The notes: generated from the sequence alone by a model not told the origin. Shown: positions 26,411 through 35,147, counted from the first letter of the stretch. The stretch is DNA of 64,000 nucleotides from Actinocrispum wychmicini (GCF_004345645.1 NZ_SLWS01000005.1:682001-746000); one strand, 5' to 3'. Program-made: numbers and translations.

Positions 26411-27073
26411 GTGGGGAACACCGTGAACGAAACCGCCGTTAGCGATATCAGTGGGCAGTTGAGTCCGCGGGAGGACACCGACTTCATGACGAGCCAAACA
26501 GACGCCGTCGCGTTGGCCGAGCCCGTCGAGCTGGGCGACCAGCCGACGTGGACGCCGCCGACGTGGGACGAGGTCGTCCGTGAGCACGCCGACCGGGTGT
26601 ACCGGCTCGCGTACCGGCTGACCGGCAACACGCACGACGCCGAGGACCTCACGCAGGAGACGTTCATCCGGGTGTTCCGGTCGCTCGCCTCCTACCGGCC
26701 CGGCACGTTCGAGGGCTGGCTGCACCGGATCACCACCAACCTGTTCCTGGACATGGCGCGCCGCCGCTCGCGGCTGCGCATGGAGGGCCTGCCCGACGAC
26801 ACCGACCGGCTGGCCGGCGACGACCCGTCGCCGGAGCAGGTGTACACGGAGACCCACCTGGACCCGGACCTGCAGGAGGCGCTGGACGACCTGCCGCCGG
26901 AGTTCCGGGCCGCGGTCGTGCTGTGTGACGTGGAGGGCCTGTCGTACGAGGAGATCGGTGCGACCCTGGGCGTCAAGCTGGGTACTGTGCGCAGCAGGAT
27001 CCACCGTGGCCGCCAGGCGCTGCGCGCCTCTCTTGAGCGCCGCCGCGAGATGACTCAGGAGGCGTCCGCATGA
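26411..27073 (+). CDS. sigE: ECF RNA polymerase sigma factor SigE
   Basis: 220-residue ECF sigma factor. Region 2 reads REHADRVYRLAYRLTGNTHD and AEDLTQETFIRVFRSLASY; region 4 reads LPPEFRAAVVLCDVEGLSYE and GTVRSRIHRGRQALR. It is nearly superimposable on M. tuberculosis SigE in memory, including the N-terminal VGNT. GTG 26411 is chosen for that reason; GTG 26423 is possible. It directs the envelope-stress response; the next gene encodes its anti-sigma factor (ATGA overlap). Upstream 129 bp hold the promoter. Confidence 0.93.
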   Translation: MGNTVNETAVSDISGQLSPREDTDFMTSQTDAVALAEPVELGDQPTWTPPTWDEVVREHADRVYRLAYRLTGNTHDAEDLTQETFIRVFRSLASYRPGTFEGWLHRITTNLFLDMARRRSRLRMEGLPDDTDRLAGDDPSPEQVYTETHLDPDLQEALDDLPPEFRAAVVLCDVEGLSYEEIGATLGVKLGTVRSRIHRGRQALRASLERRREMTQEASA

Positions 27074-27663
27074 CCGCACTACGCGGCTGGGGTATGCCCG
27101 AGCAGCATCTGTTGCCGGACGCCGTGGTGGCGTTCGTGGACGGTGAGCTCGCGGCGAACGCGCACGACCGGGTGATGGCGCACATGCGCAGCTGCCCATC
27201 GTGTGCGGCGGAGATCACATCGCAGCGCCAGGCCCGCGCGGTCGTCCGTTCGGCGGACGCGCCTTCGGCGTCGTTGGGGCTGCTGGCCGCCCTCCAGGCG
27301 ATCCCGCAGAACACCGAGCTGCCCGGCATGCCCGACGAGCTGGCGGTGACGGCGGACGGCCAGTTGGTGACCGTCCAGCGGCCGGACCGGGCCGCCAAAG
27401 CCCCGTTGGGTTCCAGCCCGCCGTTGGGGTCGTCGCCCCGTCTTGGCCAGGGTCCCTCGGTCCTGGGCCGCGGCCGCCGCACAGCGCAGGGAGCCGGCGT
27501 GGTCGTGTCGGGTCTCGTGCTCGGCGCGTTGGCCTTCGTCGCCCCCTCCGGAGCGCCCGCGGCAACGAATGACACGTCGGCCCGCCAGCAGCGGATACCC
27601 GTACATGCCGCGGTACCCGCGGCCGTGCCTGTCCTGGTCGGGATCGGTCCGATGATTCGCTGA
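27070..27663 (+). CDS. rseA: Anti-sigma factor, RseA-like zinc-binding protein
   Basis: 197-residue membrane-anchored anti-sigma factor. The zinc anti-sigma motif H-x3-C-x2-C is present as AHMRSCPSC near residues 37-45. A single hydrophobic segment (GAGVVVSGLVLGALAFVAP) lies near residues 140-160, with a short exported tail. It binds SigE until stress releases it; the adjacent HtrA-like protease fits the same circuit. Coupled to sigE by ATGA. Confidence 0.88.
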   Translation: MTALRGWGMPEQHLLPDAVVAFVDGELAANAHDRVMAHMRSCPSCAAEITSQRQARAVVRSADAPSASLGLLAALQAIPQNTELPGMPDELAVTADGQLVTVQRPDRAAKAPLGSSPPLGSSPRLGQGPSVLGRGRRTAQGAGVVVSGLVLGALAFVAPSGAPAATNDTSARQQRIPVHAAVPAAVPVLVGIGPMIR

Positions 27664-27681
27664 GACCTTGGCCTGTTGGTG

Positions 27682-27712
27682 GACGAGTCCCCTGATCCTT
27701 GGGGGACTCGTC
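27682..27712 (+). terminator. Terminator-like hairpin after rseA
   Basis: Perfect 11-bp stem GACGAGTCCCC / GGGGACTCGTC with a 9-nt loop, 19 nt after the rseA stop. It separates sigE-rseA from htrA. Confidence 0.6.
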
Positions 27713-27812
27713 GTCATGTCCGGGTCCCTGAAGTCGGCCGCACCGCGTTCCTGAACCGTTGGGCTTTGCCTCTTACCGGGCTTTCACCAGCCCGCGACCA
27801 TTCTGGGACGTG

Positions 27813-29339
27813 ATGAGCCAGCACCCCGAGGACCCGCGTCGCGAGCCAGGCGCGCCGTCGTCACCTGATCGGCTCGGCCCGCGACCGTTGCGGCGGCCTC
27901 CGGTGGATCCCTCCCAGGCCGCCGTGTTCGGCCGGCCCGGCGGGGTGGACGGCGCGTTCGCACGGGTCAGCCAGAACGGTCACCATGCGCAGTTGCGCTC
28001 CGCGCCGCCGCCGGCCGATGCCCTGGTTGAGGCGTTCAGCCGGCCACCTGAGCTGGGCGAGGTGTTGTTGCAGCGGCCGCCCTCGGACATGCCGGACGGG
28101 CCAGCCGGTGAGCGGGCGTTGTGGTCGCGGGACGGCGATCCGTGGCGTGACCCTGGTGCCGGCGCCATGATCGGGCCGCCCGCGGTCGGCCGGCCCGACC
28201 CCGAGGACGAGAAGCAGCCGCAAGCCAGGGGCACCGGCCAGTTGTTAAGCGTGCCCGAGCTGCTGTTCGGCCGGCGGGTCAAGTCGAGCGCGCTGGTCAT
28301 CCTCGCCGTGGTGGTGTTGGCGATCGGCGCGGGCGGCGGTGCCGTCGGCTGGTGGCTCGCGAAGTCCGGGAACGGCCTGACCAGTGACGTGAACCTGGTG
28401 CAGGCGCAGTCGAACGTCGAGCGGCCGCCCGGCTCGGTCGCGGACGTGGCCAGGCGGGTGGCGCCCGGCGTGGTGTCCATCGAGTTCACCACGAGCAACG
28501 AAGCCGGCGTCGGGTCCGGCGCGGTGATCGACGGCAAGGGCTACATCGTCACCAACAACCACGTGGTGGAGGACGTCGCCGCGGACCCGGCGAGCAAGAT
28601 GACCGCGGTGTTCCAGGACGGCAGCCGGGCGGAGGCCAAGATCGTCGGCCGGGACCCCAAGACCGACCTCGCGGTGATCAAAGTCCAGGCCGACAACCTC
28701 ACGGTGTTGCAGTTCGGCGACTCGGACAAGGTCGCGGTCGGCGACTCGGTGATCGCGGTCGGCTCGCCGCTGGGGCTGTCCAACACGTTCACCTCCGGCA
28801 TCGTCAGCGCACTGCACCGGCCCAGGCTGATGCCCGGCGCCAAGGGCGGCGACCCGCCCATCGCGTACGACGCGATCCAGACCGACGCGGCCATCAACCA
28901 CGGCAACTCCGGTGGCCCGCTGGTGGACGGGACCGGCGCGATCATCGGCATCAACTCGTCGATCGTGGCGCCCGGCGCGGAGTCCGGCTCGATCGGCCTC
29001 GGGTTCGCGATCCAGTCCAACGACACCCGCAAGATCGTCACCGCCCTGATCAAGGACGGCCAGGTCAAGCACGCGGACATCGGCATCAACGCGGTCTCCG
29101 ACGTCAGCGCCGGCAGCTCACAGGGGGCGCGGGTGGCGAACGTGGCGGACAACAGCGCGGCACAGAAGGCGGGCATCAAGGAAGGCGACATCATCACCAA
29201 GGTCGGCAACCGAGTCGTCCGGAACTCCGCCGAGCTGACGGTCGCGGTACGCCAGAACGACATCGGCGCGAACATTCCGGTGGTGCTTGTGCGTGACGGC
29301 AGGGAGATGCAAATCAGCGTGGTCCTACAGTCCGACTGA
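27813..29339 (+). CDS. htrA: HtrA/DegP-like membrane-anchored serine protease (S1C, PDZ)
   Basis: 508-residue trypsin-like protease/chaperone. A long proline-rich cytoplasmic N-terminus (about 155 residues) is followed by one TM (SALVILAVVVLAIGAGGGAV). The protease domain has all triad members: TNNHVVED, DPKTDLAVIK and HGNSGGPLV. A PDZ domain follows (ADNSAAQKAGIKEGDIITKV). Role: envelope protein quality control downstream of SigE. ATG 27813 or the immediately preceding GTG 27810 is the start. Confidence 0.92.
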   Translation: MSQHPEDPRREPGAPSSPDRLGPRPLRRPPVDPSQAAVFGRPGGVDGAFARVSQNGHHAQLRSAPPPADALVEAFSRPPELGEVLLQRPPSDMPDGPAGERALWSRDGDPWRDPGAGAMIGPPAVGRPDPEDEKQPQARGTGQLLSVPELLFGRRVKSSALVILAVVVLAIGAGGGAVGWWLAKSGNGLTSDVNLVQAQSNVERPPGSVADVARRVAPGVVSIEFTTSNEAGVGSGAVIDGKGYIVTNNHVVEDVAADPASKMTAVFQDGSRAEAKIVGRDPKTDLAVIKVQADNLTVLQFGDSDKVAVGDSVIAVGSPLGLSNTFTSGIVSALHRPRLMPGAKGGDPPIAYDAIQTDAAINHGNSGGPLVDGTGAIIGINSSIVAPGAESGSIGLGFAIQSNDTRKIVTALIKDGQVKHADIGINAVSDVSAGSSQGARVANVADNSAAQKAGIKEGDIITKVGNRVVRNSAELTVAVRQNDIGANIPVVLVRDGREMQISVVLQSD

Positions 29340-29383
29340 GTCGGTAAGCTCGACAAGGGGCAGACTCGCGCGGAGGGTGCAAG

Positions 29384-29761
29384 ATGTTCGACAGCATTGG
29401 CTGGGGTGAGGTCCTCATCGTGCTGCTCGCCGGCCTGTTCATCCTCGGCCCGGAGCGCCTGCCGGGCGCGGCGGCCTGGCTCGGTCGCAGCATCCGCAAG
29501 GTCCGCGAGTTCGCCACCGGCGCCCGTGAGCAGCTCCGCAACGAGATGGGCCCGGAGTTCGACGAACTGCGCAAACCCCTGGAGAACCTGCGCGAACTGC
29601 GGAACTTCGACCCCAAGCGGATGGTCACCCAACACCTGTTCAACGACGAGCCGGCCAACGGCTCGAAGCCGAACGGCTACACCCCACCGCCGCCCATGCC
29701 GTCCGCCCAACCGCCGCTGGCCCCAGGCGAGAAGCCCCCGTTCGACCCCGACGCCACCTGA
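29384..29761 (+). CDS. tatB: Sec-independent protein translocase TatB
   Basis: 125-residue TatB. The N-terminal TM MFDSIGWGEVLIVLLAGLFI with the conserved Glu, the hinge LGPERLPGAAAWLG and the amphipathic helix IRKVREFATGAREQ are diagnostic. A longer cytoplasmic tail rich in Pro follows. TatB with TatC forms the twin-arginine receptor. Position after htrA matches mycobacteria (Rv1223-Rv1224). Confidence 0.93.
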   Translation: MFDSIGWGEVLIVLLAGLFILGPERLPGAAAWLGRSIRKVREFATGAREQLRNEMGPEFDELRKPLENLRELRNFDPKRMVTQHLFNDEPANGSKPNGYTPPPPMPSAQPPLAPGEKPPFDPDAT

Positions 29762-29878
29762 CCGGGTGAACCTCGTGCGAACGGCCCACTCGCACGGACT
29801 CCTTGCCCGGTATGCCCTTTGCCAAGGCCCAGCACCGATAGACTGGGCTGGGGCCGTCCCCCCGGAGAGGGTGGGGGC
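29760..29878 (+). repeat. Structured intergenic repeat, copy 1
   Basis: About 119 bp related to segments at 36488-36607 and 47554-47673 (the latter on the other strand). It has a 5' hairpin CGTGCGA (29774-29780) / TCGCACG (29790-29796) around a GAACGG-like loop, and a 3' hairpin built on CCCCCGGAGAGGGTGGGGG. The 3' hairpin ends 8 bp before the mrp stop codon, between convergent tatB and mrp. Confidence 0.65.
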
Positions 29879-29885
29879 TACCTAC

Positions 29886-31019
29886 CTACCTGCCTGCTGG
29901 CGACACCGACAGCATGCGGCCGGACAGACCGCGGGCGCGGACCGTCAGGCGCTTGGCGACGTCCCTCAGCACCACTGAGGCCGGGGCTTCGGGCTCGCTC
30001 AGCACCAGCGGGGTGCCGTCGTCACCGCCTACGCGGAGTTTGGGGTCGAGCGGGACCTGGCCCAGCAGGGGCACGTCCGAGCCGATCGCGCGGGACAGGG
30101 AGGCCGCCACGGTCTCGCCGCCGCCGCTGCCGAAGATGTCCATTCGGGAGCCGTCGGGCATCTGCAGCCACGACATGTTCTCGATGACGCCCGCGATCCG
30201 CTGGCGCGTCTTCAGGGCGATCGCGCCCGCTCGCTCGGCCACTTCGGCGGCGGCCTGCTGAGGGGTGGTGACCACGAGGATCTCCGCGTTCGGGATCAGC
30301 TGGGCCACCGAGATCGCGATGTCACCGGTGCCGGGCGGCAGGTCGAGCAGGAGGATGTCCAGGTCGCCCCAGAACACCTCGGCCAGGAACTGCTGCAGCG
30401 CGCGGTGCAGCATCGGGCCGCGCCACACCACGGGGGTGTTGCCGGGGGTGAACATCCCGATGGAGATCAGTTTCACGCCGTGCGCCTGCGGCGGCATGAT
30501 CATGGTCTCGACCCGGGTGGGCCGGCTGGTGGTGCCGAGCATGCGGGGCACCGAGTGGCCGTAGATGTCGGCGTCCACGACACCGACGGACAGGCCGCGT
30601 TCGGCCATGGCCACCGCGAGGTTGACCGTCACGCTGGATTTGCCGACGCCGCCCTTGCCGGAGGCGACGCAGTAGACCCGGGTCATCGAGCCGGGTTCGG
30701 CGAACGGGATCGTGGGTTCGTCGCCGCGCAACGACTGGCGCATCTTGGTGCGCTGCTCGTCGTTCATCACGTCCAGTTCGACCTGTACGTCAGTGACGCC
30801 GTCGACAGCGGACACGGCGACTGTCACGTCACGCGTGATCTTGTCGCGCAGGGGACAACCGGCCACAGTCAGGTAGATCGCCACGTCCACGGAGCCGTCC
30901 GGTCGGACCGTGACGTCCTTGACCATGCCTAGGTCGGTGATCGGTCGGTGGATCTCCGGGTCCTGGACGCCGGCCAGGGCGGTGCGGACCGCTTCGACAG
31001 TGGGGCTCACCTTCCTCAT
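29886..31019 (-). CDS. mrp: Mrp/ApbC-family P-loop ATPase (Fe-S carrier)
   Basis: 377-residue protein: an N-terminal MIP18/DUF59 domain (AGVQDPEIHRPITDLGMV, AGCPLRDKI), then an ATPase with the deviant Walker A SGKGGVGKSSV, then VVDADIYGHSVPRMLG and LLLDLPPGTGD. Mrp proteins carry and transfer Fe-S clusters. The CxxC usually found after the VxENMS motif is absent here (IENMSWLQMPDGSRMDIFG). ATG at 31019 begins MRKVSPTVEAVRTAL. Position matches Rv1229c. Confidence 0.92.
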   Translation of the reverse strand: MRKVSPTVEAVRTALAGVQDPEIHRPITDLGMVKDVTVRPDGSVDVAIYLTVAGCPLRDKITRDVTVAVSAVDGVTDVQVELDVMNDEQRTKMRQSLRGDEPTIPFAEPGSMTRVYCVASGKGGVGKSSVTVNLAVAMAERGLSVGVVDADIYGHSVPRMLGTTSRPTRVETMIMPPQAHGVKLISIGMFTPGNTPVVWRGPMLHRALQQFLAEVFWGDLDILLLDLPPGTGDIAISVAQLIPNAEILVVTTPQQAAAEVAERAGAIALKTRQRIAGVIENMSWLQMPDGSRMDIFGSGGGETVAASLSRAIGSDVPLLGQVPLDPKLRVGGDDGTPLVLSEPEAPASVVLRDVAKRLTVRARGLSGRMLSVSPAGR

Positions 31020-31107
31020 GCTACGGCGGGTAGAGCGCAACCCCACGTGCCGCCCATACGGAGGGCACTGTGCAGTCGCTTGCGCGCGTTCCGTAACATC
31101 GGAGTTT

Positions 31108-31569
31108 GTGCCGGAGTTAGGTGCAACCCGGTTGCCCAGCCGAAGCGAAATCGACGCGTGGCGTTCCTTCCTGCGCTCGCACGCCAAGGTCACGCGCTAC
31201 CTGGAAGCCGAACTGCTCGCCGAACAACGGCTTTCCCTGGGTGCCTACGACGTCCTCGCCCAACTGGCCGAGGCTCCTGACCAGCGACTACGCATGGCTG
31301 AACTGGCCGAGGCGGTGTTGCTGTCCCGGTCCGGTGTCACCCGTTTGGTGGATCGGCTGGAACGTGCGGGCCTGGTGATCAGGGAACGGGTCGACGGCGA
31401 CGGCCGCGGCGTGGTCGCCAGGCTGACCCCGGCGGGCGCGAACCGGCTCGGCATCGCGGCCAGAACCCACCTCGCCGGCATCGTGCGGCACTTCGTCGAC
31501 CTGCTGGACGAGCAGGAACTGGCCACGATCGGCGCCCTCTGCGACCGCATCGCCGACGCCCAACGCTAA
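31108..31569 (+). CDS. MarR-family transcriptional regulator
   Basis: 153-residue winged-helix regulator. Recognition region LRMAELAEAVLLSRSGVTRL, then VDRLERAGLV and the wing RERVDGDGRGVVARLTPAG are typical MarR. GTG start at 31108 with a closely spaced GGAG; it may be leaderless. Divergent from mrp; its 3' end overlaps the convergent DUF1003 gene by 4 nt. Ligand and targets unknown. Confidence 0.88.
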   Translation: MPELGATRLPSRSEIDAWRSFLRSHAKVTRYLEAELLAEQRLSLGAYDVLAQLAEAPDQRLRMAELAEAVLLSRSGVTRLVDRLERAGLVIRERVDGDGRGVVARLTPAGANRLGIAARTHLAGIVRHFVDLLDEQELATIGALCDRIADAQR

Positions 31570-32105
31570 CGCTGTTGGTCCTGCCAGGCGGGGTTGTCGC
31601 GGATGGTTTCGGCGGAGGTCTTCGAACGGCCGCGTTTCTTGCCGTTCAGGTCGTGCCGGAGACGGTCCAGTTCGCCGCGCAGGTAGTCGCGGGTGGCAAC
31701 CTCGCCGACCGCGACCCGCAGCGCGGCCAGTTCCCGCGCCAGGTACTCGGTGTCCGCTTTGGTCTGTGCGGCCCGTTTGCGGTCCTCCGCCAAGGAGATC
31801 CGGTCCCGGTCGTCCTGTCGGTTCTGGGCGAGCAGGATCAGCGGCGCGGCGTACGCGGCCTGGGTGGAGAACGCCAGGTTCAGCAGGATGAACGGGTACG
31901 GGTCCCACTGCAGGGACACGGCCACCAGGTTCAGCGTGATCCACACGATCACCGTGAGGGTCTGCCAGAACAGGAACTTGCCCGTGCCGAGGAACCGGGC
32001 GAGTTGTTCGGAGAACCGGCCGAACGCCTCCGGGTCGATCTCGAACCGCAGCCGGCGGGGCCGGCGCGGCTGGTCGAGCCTGCGGCCCGGTTGAATCTCA
32101 GGCAT
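31566..32105 (-). CDS. DUF1003 membrane protein
   Basis: 179-residue protein with two TM helices (FLFWQTLTVIVWITLNLVAV and FILLNLAFSTQAAYAAPLIL) and the DUF1003 motif LLAQNRQDDRDR. A basic C-terminal tail ends in NPAWQDQQR. It corresponds to Rv1231c and starts 8 nt inside the end of the MgtE/CBS-like gene, as in mycobacteria. Function unknown; co-expression with the Mg-related gene is likely. Confidence 0.85.
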   Translation of the reverse strand: MPEIQPGRRLDQPRRPRRLRFEIDPEAFGRFSEQLARFLGTGKFLFWQTLTVIVWITLNLVAVSLQWDPYPFILLNLAFSTQAAYAAPLILLAQNRQDDRDRISLAEDRKRAAQTKADTEYLARELAALRVAVGEVATRDYLRGELDRLRHDLNGKKRGRSKTSAETIRDNPAWQDQQR

Positions 32106-33366
32106 CGGTGGTCGCCTCCCACAACCCGTTCTCGCGCCAGCCTTCCGGCAGCAGGTGATCCAGCACGTCGTCCACGGTGACCGCGCCGAGCAGGTGCTCG
32201 CCTTCGTCCACAACGGGCGCGCACACCAGGTTGTACGTGGCGAAGTGTCTGGTGACCTCGGACAGCGACGCGGTCGGCGACAGCTTCGGCAGTTCGGCGT
32301 CCAGGGCCCCGGCGACCAGGTCGAACGGCGGCTCCCGCAGCAGTCGCTGCAGGTGGACGCAGCCGAGGTAGCGACCCGTCGGGGTCGCGGTCGGCGGCCG
32401 GGTGACGAACACCATGCTCGCCAACGCCGGAGTCAGGTCCGGGTTACGCACCCGCGCCAGGGCTTCGGCGATCGTCGCGTCGTGCGTGAGCACCACCGGC
32501 TCCGGGGTCATCAGGCCGCCCGCGGTGTCCGACGAGTACTCAAGCAGCCGTTTGACCGGTTCGGACTCCTCCGGCTCCATCAGTTCGAGCAGCCGGTTCT
32601 TGTCCAGTTCGGACAGTTCGGCCAACAGGTCGGCCGCGTCGTCCGGGTTCATCGCCTCAAGGATGTCGGCCGCGCGCTCGTCGTCCAGGTGGCCCAGCAG
32701 GTCCTTCTGGTCGTCGTCCGGGAGCTCCTCGATCACGTCCGCGAGGCGTTCGTCGTCCAACGCGTCCGCGACCTCGTACCGCCGCTTGGTCGGCAGTTCG
32801 CGCAGCGCCACCGCCACGTCCGCGGCCCGCATGCCCTCGTAGACCGTGATGAGTTGTTGTGCGCCTTGGGGTTCCGTCGACAGGTCGACGCTGCCGGGAC
32901 CGCGCGCGTCCTCCCACCGGATCACGCGCACGGGGCCGCGTCGCCCGAACCGGCCGACGCGTTCGCGTACCGCGACCCGGGAGAGGACCCAGTCGCGGGT
33001 TCGGGTCGGCTCCATCGCGACGTCCTCGACGACCGCGCGCGTCTCCGTCGCCTCGATCACCACCTGGGCGTCCAGCAGTTCGCTGATCACCCGGATCTCG
33101 TTGGGGCGCTGGTGAAAGTGCCGCAGGTTGACCGAGCCGGTCGACAACGTGACCGCGCCCGGCTCGATGGACGTGACCCGCAGCATCGGGACGAAGATCC
33201 GGCGCCGCGTGGCCAACTCCACCACCACCCCGAGTACCCGCGGCGGCAGCCGGTCCGCGCGCAGCCCGGCCACCACGTCCCGGAGTTTCCCGATGGACTC
33301 GCCGTCCGGCCCGAACACCGCCATGCCGACGAGCTGAGCCGCGAAAACCCTGTTCGTGCCCGCCAC
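32098..33366 (-). CDS. MgtE N-domain/CBS cytosolic protein
   Basis: 422-residue soluble protein. Residues 1-90 form a PRC-barrel-like domain (AAQLVGMAVFGPDGESIGKL); the middle is an MgtE_N superhelix (LPTKRRYEVADALDDERLAD, DAADLLAELSELDKNRLLEL); the C-terminus holds two CBS motifs (GLMTPEPVVLTHDATIAEAL; LVCAPVVDEGEHLLGAVTVD). It lacks the TM channel of MgtE, so it is a sensor-type relative (Rv1232c orthologue). GTG at 33366 gives the conserved VAGTNRVFAAQLV start. Confidence 0.87.
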   Translation of the reverse strand: MAGTNRVFAAQLVGMAVFGPDGESIGKLRDVVAGLRADRLPPRVLGVVVELATRRRIFVPMLRVTSIEPGAVTLSTGSVNLRHFHQRPNEIRVISELLDAQVVIEATETRAVVEDVAMEPTRTRDWVLSRVAVRERVGRFGRRGPVRVIRWEDARGPGSVDLSTEPQGAQQLITVYEGMRAADVAVALRELPTKRRYEVADALDDERLADVIEELPDDDQKDLLGHLDDERAADILEAMNPDDAADLLAELSELDKNRLLELMEPEESEPVKRLLEYSSDTAGGLMTPEPVVLTHDATIAEALARVRNPDLTPALASMVFVTRPPTATPTGRYLGCVHLQRLLREPPFDLVAGALDAELPKLSPTASLSEVTRHFATYNLVCAPVVDEGEHLLGAVTVDDVLDHLLPEGWRENGLWEATTDA

Positions 33367-33424
33367 ACTGATCAGGCTAGCGGGCCGCCCACCCGGCCGC
33401 CCTACCACTAGGCTCACCCGGGAC

Positions 33425-33715
33425 ATGTCTGAAAGGCCGCAGGACTACCCAGAACAGGCCGGTTCCTGGTTCGTCGCGATCGAGGAGAACTACGGCGACG
33501 CGTGGAAGGTCACCGGTGTGCAGCCGTTCGCCACCCGCGACGAGGCGATGTGGCACGCCGTGAACACGGCACGTGGCTACGTGCCCAAGTCCGGCTTGTT
33601 CAAGGAGAAGACCCGGTGGATCATGCAGGTCGGCCAGGACAGCTGGCTGGTCGTGATCGGCGGCAAGCACTGGAACACGCACTTCCGGATCTCGGTCGGC
33701 CGTCAGGTCTGGTGA
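33425..33715 (+). CDS. Small conserved hypothetical protein, paralogue 1
   Basis: 96 residues, unrecognised. It begins MSERPQDYPEQAGSWFVAIE and contains FATRDEAMWHAVNTARGYVP and a C-terminal THFRISVGRQVW. It is a clear paralogue of the next gene: shared pattern MS-RPQD, WFV--EE, an EA/A-rich helix ending AR-Y-P, VG-D-W and HFR-SV-R. Predicted cytosolic alpha/beta fold. Divergent from the MgtE/CBS gene (58-bp gap). No function can be assigned. Confidence 0.7.
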   Translation: MSERPQDYPEQAGSWFVAIEENYGDAWKVTGVQPFATRDEAMWHAVNTARGYVPKSGLFKEKTRWIMQVGQDSWLVVIGGKHWNTHFRISVGRQVW

Positions 33716-33749
33716 GGAACCCCGGCCCGGCCGTGATCGTCTGACCGGC

Positions 33750-34073
33750 ATGTCGAACAGACCACAGGACCCGGTGCCCGAGCGACCTCAGGATCCGGCG
33801 CCCACGCGCGACTGGTTCGTGCTGACCGAGGAGACGGTCGGCTCCGGTGACCAGAAGCGGTGGTCGTTGACCGAGATCCGGTCCTTCTTCAGTCACGGTG
33901 AGGCGTTGGCGTTCGCTGACGACACGGCGCGCACGTACCAGCCCCGGCACCCGTCCAGCCCGCGCAACCGTCGGGTTTTTCGCGTCGGCGAGGACATCTG
34001 GATCACGTACGTCGAAGGCGCGATGCAGACGTTCCACTTCCGGGTGTCCGTCGCCCGGTCTGCCGACGCTTGA
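33750..34073 (+). CDS. Small conserved hypothetical protein, paralogue 2
   Basis: 107 residues: MSNRPQDPVPERPQDPAP, then TRDWFVLTEETVGSGDQ and a C-terminal FHFRVSVARSADA. It aligns along its length with the upstream 96-residue protein and additionally carries a duplicated RPQDP motif near its N-terminus. The two genes are 34 bp apart on the same strand, most simply a tandem duplication followed by divergence. Unknown function. Confidence 0.7.
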   Translation: MSNRPQDPVPERPQDPAPTRDWFVLTEETVGSGDQKRWSLTEIRSFFSHGEALAFADDTARTYQPRHPSSPRNRRVFRVGEDIWITYVEGAMQTFHFRVSVARSADA

Positions 34074-34121
34074 TCGGGTGATCAGCGCGTAGCATGGCGT
34101 TACGGGATCGGTGGTGCTGAC

Positions 34122-34904
34122 ATGCTCGTCGAACTTCTCACCGGGGTGATCGCCCTCGGCGCCGTCTGGCTCGGATCCAGCGCGCGCGTCATCAAGCAGT
34201 ACGAACGTGGGCTGGTGTTCCGGTTCGGCCGGGTGCACAAGCAGCCGAGAGACCCCGGCCTCATGTTCATGATGCCGATCGCCGACCGCGTGCGGAAGGT
34301 GAACATGCAGATCGTGGCGATGCCGGTGCCCGCGCAGGACGGCATCACGCACGACAACGTCACGGTCAAGGTCGACGCGGTCGTCTACTTCAAGGTGATC
34401 GACCCGGTGGCGGCGATCGTCGGGGTGGAGGACTACCGGTACGCCATCGCGCAGGTCGCGCAGACGTCGCTGCGGTCCATCATCGGCAAGAGCGAACTGG
34501 ACGACCTGCTGGCCAACCGGGAGCGGCTGAACGAGGGCCTCGAGCTGATGATCGACAGCCCCGCGCTGGAATGGGGCATCCACATCGACCGGGTCGAGAT
34601 CAAGGATGTCGCCCTGCCGGAATCCATGAAACGCTCGATGTCCCGGCAGGCCGAGGCGGAACGGGAACGCCGGGCCCGAATCATCTCGGCGGACGGCGAG
34701 TTTCAGGCGTCGCAGAAACTGTCCGACGCAGCGGCGGTGATGGCGAACACGCCGGCGGCTTTACAGCTGCGGCTTCTGGAAACCGTTGTCGAAGTCGCGG
34801 CCGAGAAGAATTCCACCCTGGTGTTGCCATTCCCGGTCGAGTTGCTGCGGTTCCTCGATCGCGCGACGAACGTCACAGAACAATTACCGAAGAAATCCGA
34901 GTAA
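34122..34904 (+). CDS. SPFH/band-7 (slipin-type) membrane protein
   Basis: 260-residue stomatin-like protein: one N-terminal TM (LVELLTGVIALGAVWLGSS), then the SPFH domain (IKQYERGLVFRFGRV, MPIADRVRKVNMQ, DAVVYFKVIDP, IDRVEIKDVALPESM) and a helical coiled segment rich in Arg/Glu. Slipins form membrane microdomain scaffolds and often partner an NfeD protein; no NfeD gene is adjacent here. ATG at 34122. Confidence 0.88.
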   Translation: MLVELLTGVIALGAVWLGSSARVIKQYERGLVFRFGRVHKQPRDPGLMFMMPIADRVRKVNMQIVAMPVPAQDGITHDNVTVKVDAVVYFKVIDPVAAIVGVEDYRYAIAQVAQTSLRSIIGKSELDDLLANRERLNEGLELMIDSPALEWGIHIDRVEIKDVALPESMKRSMSRQAEAERERRARIISADGEFQASQKLSDAAAVMANTPAALQLRLLETVVEVAAEKNSTLVLPFPVELLRFLDRATNVTEQLPKKSE

Positions 34905-34994
34905 TCACCGTCCGTACGTGGTTGCTATGAGCCCGGCCACAAACAGCGTGATCAATTTGCTTGAGCCGGGGGTCGGCGGGCAACGCTGGGCCGC

Positions 34995-35147
34995 ATGAGC
35001 AGACGCATTCGGATATTCCGTCGCCGCGAACAGGACGACCTCCTGGAACGGTCGCTGCGCACCTGCCCGAGCTGTCGACAGGACGTGCACGTGTTCGCCG
35101 CCGGCTGCCGGCACTGCGGGCAGGAACTGGAGCTGCTGGCCGGCTGA
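34995..35147 (+). CDS. 50-residue zinc-ribbon protein
   Basis: A very short gene: MSRRIRIFRRREQDDLLE..., then TCPSCRQDVHVFAAGCRHCG and QELELLAG. Two C-x2-C pairs (residues 24/27 and 38/41) form a treble-clef or zinc-ribbon knuckle preceded by a basic helix. It could bind nucleic acid or a protein partner. Support: intact frame with ATG, four perfectly spaced cysteines and a free-standing position before the acyl-CoA dehydrogenase. Confidence 0.6.
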   Translation: MSRRIRIFRRREQDDLLERSLRTCPSCRQDVHVFAAGCRHCGQELELLAG

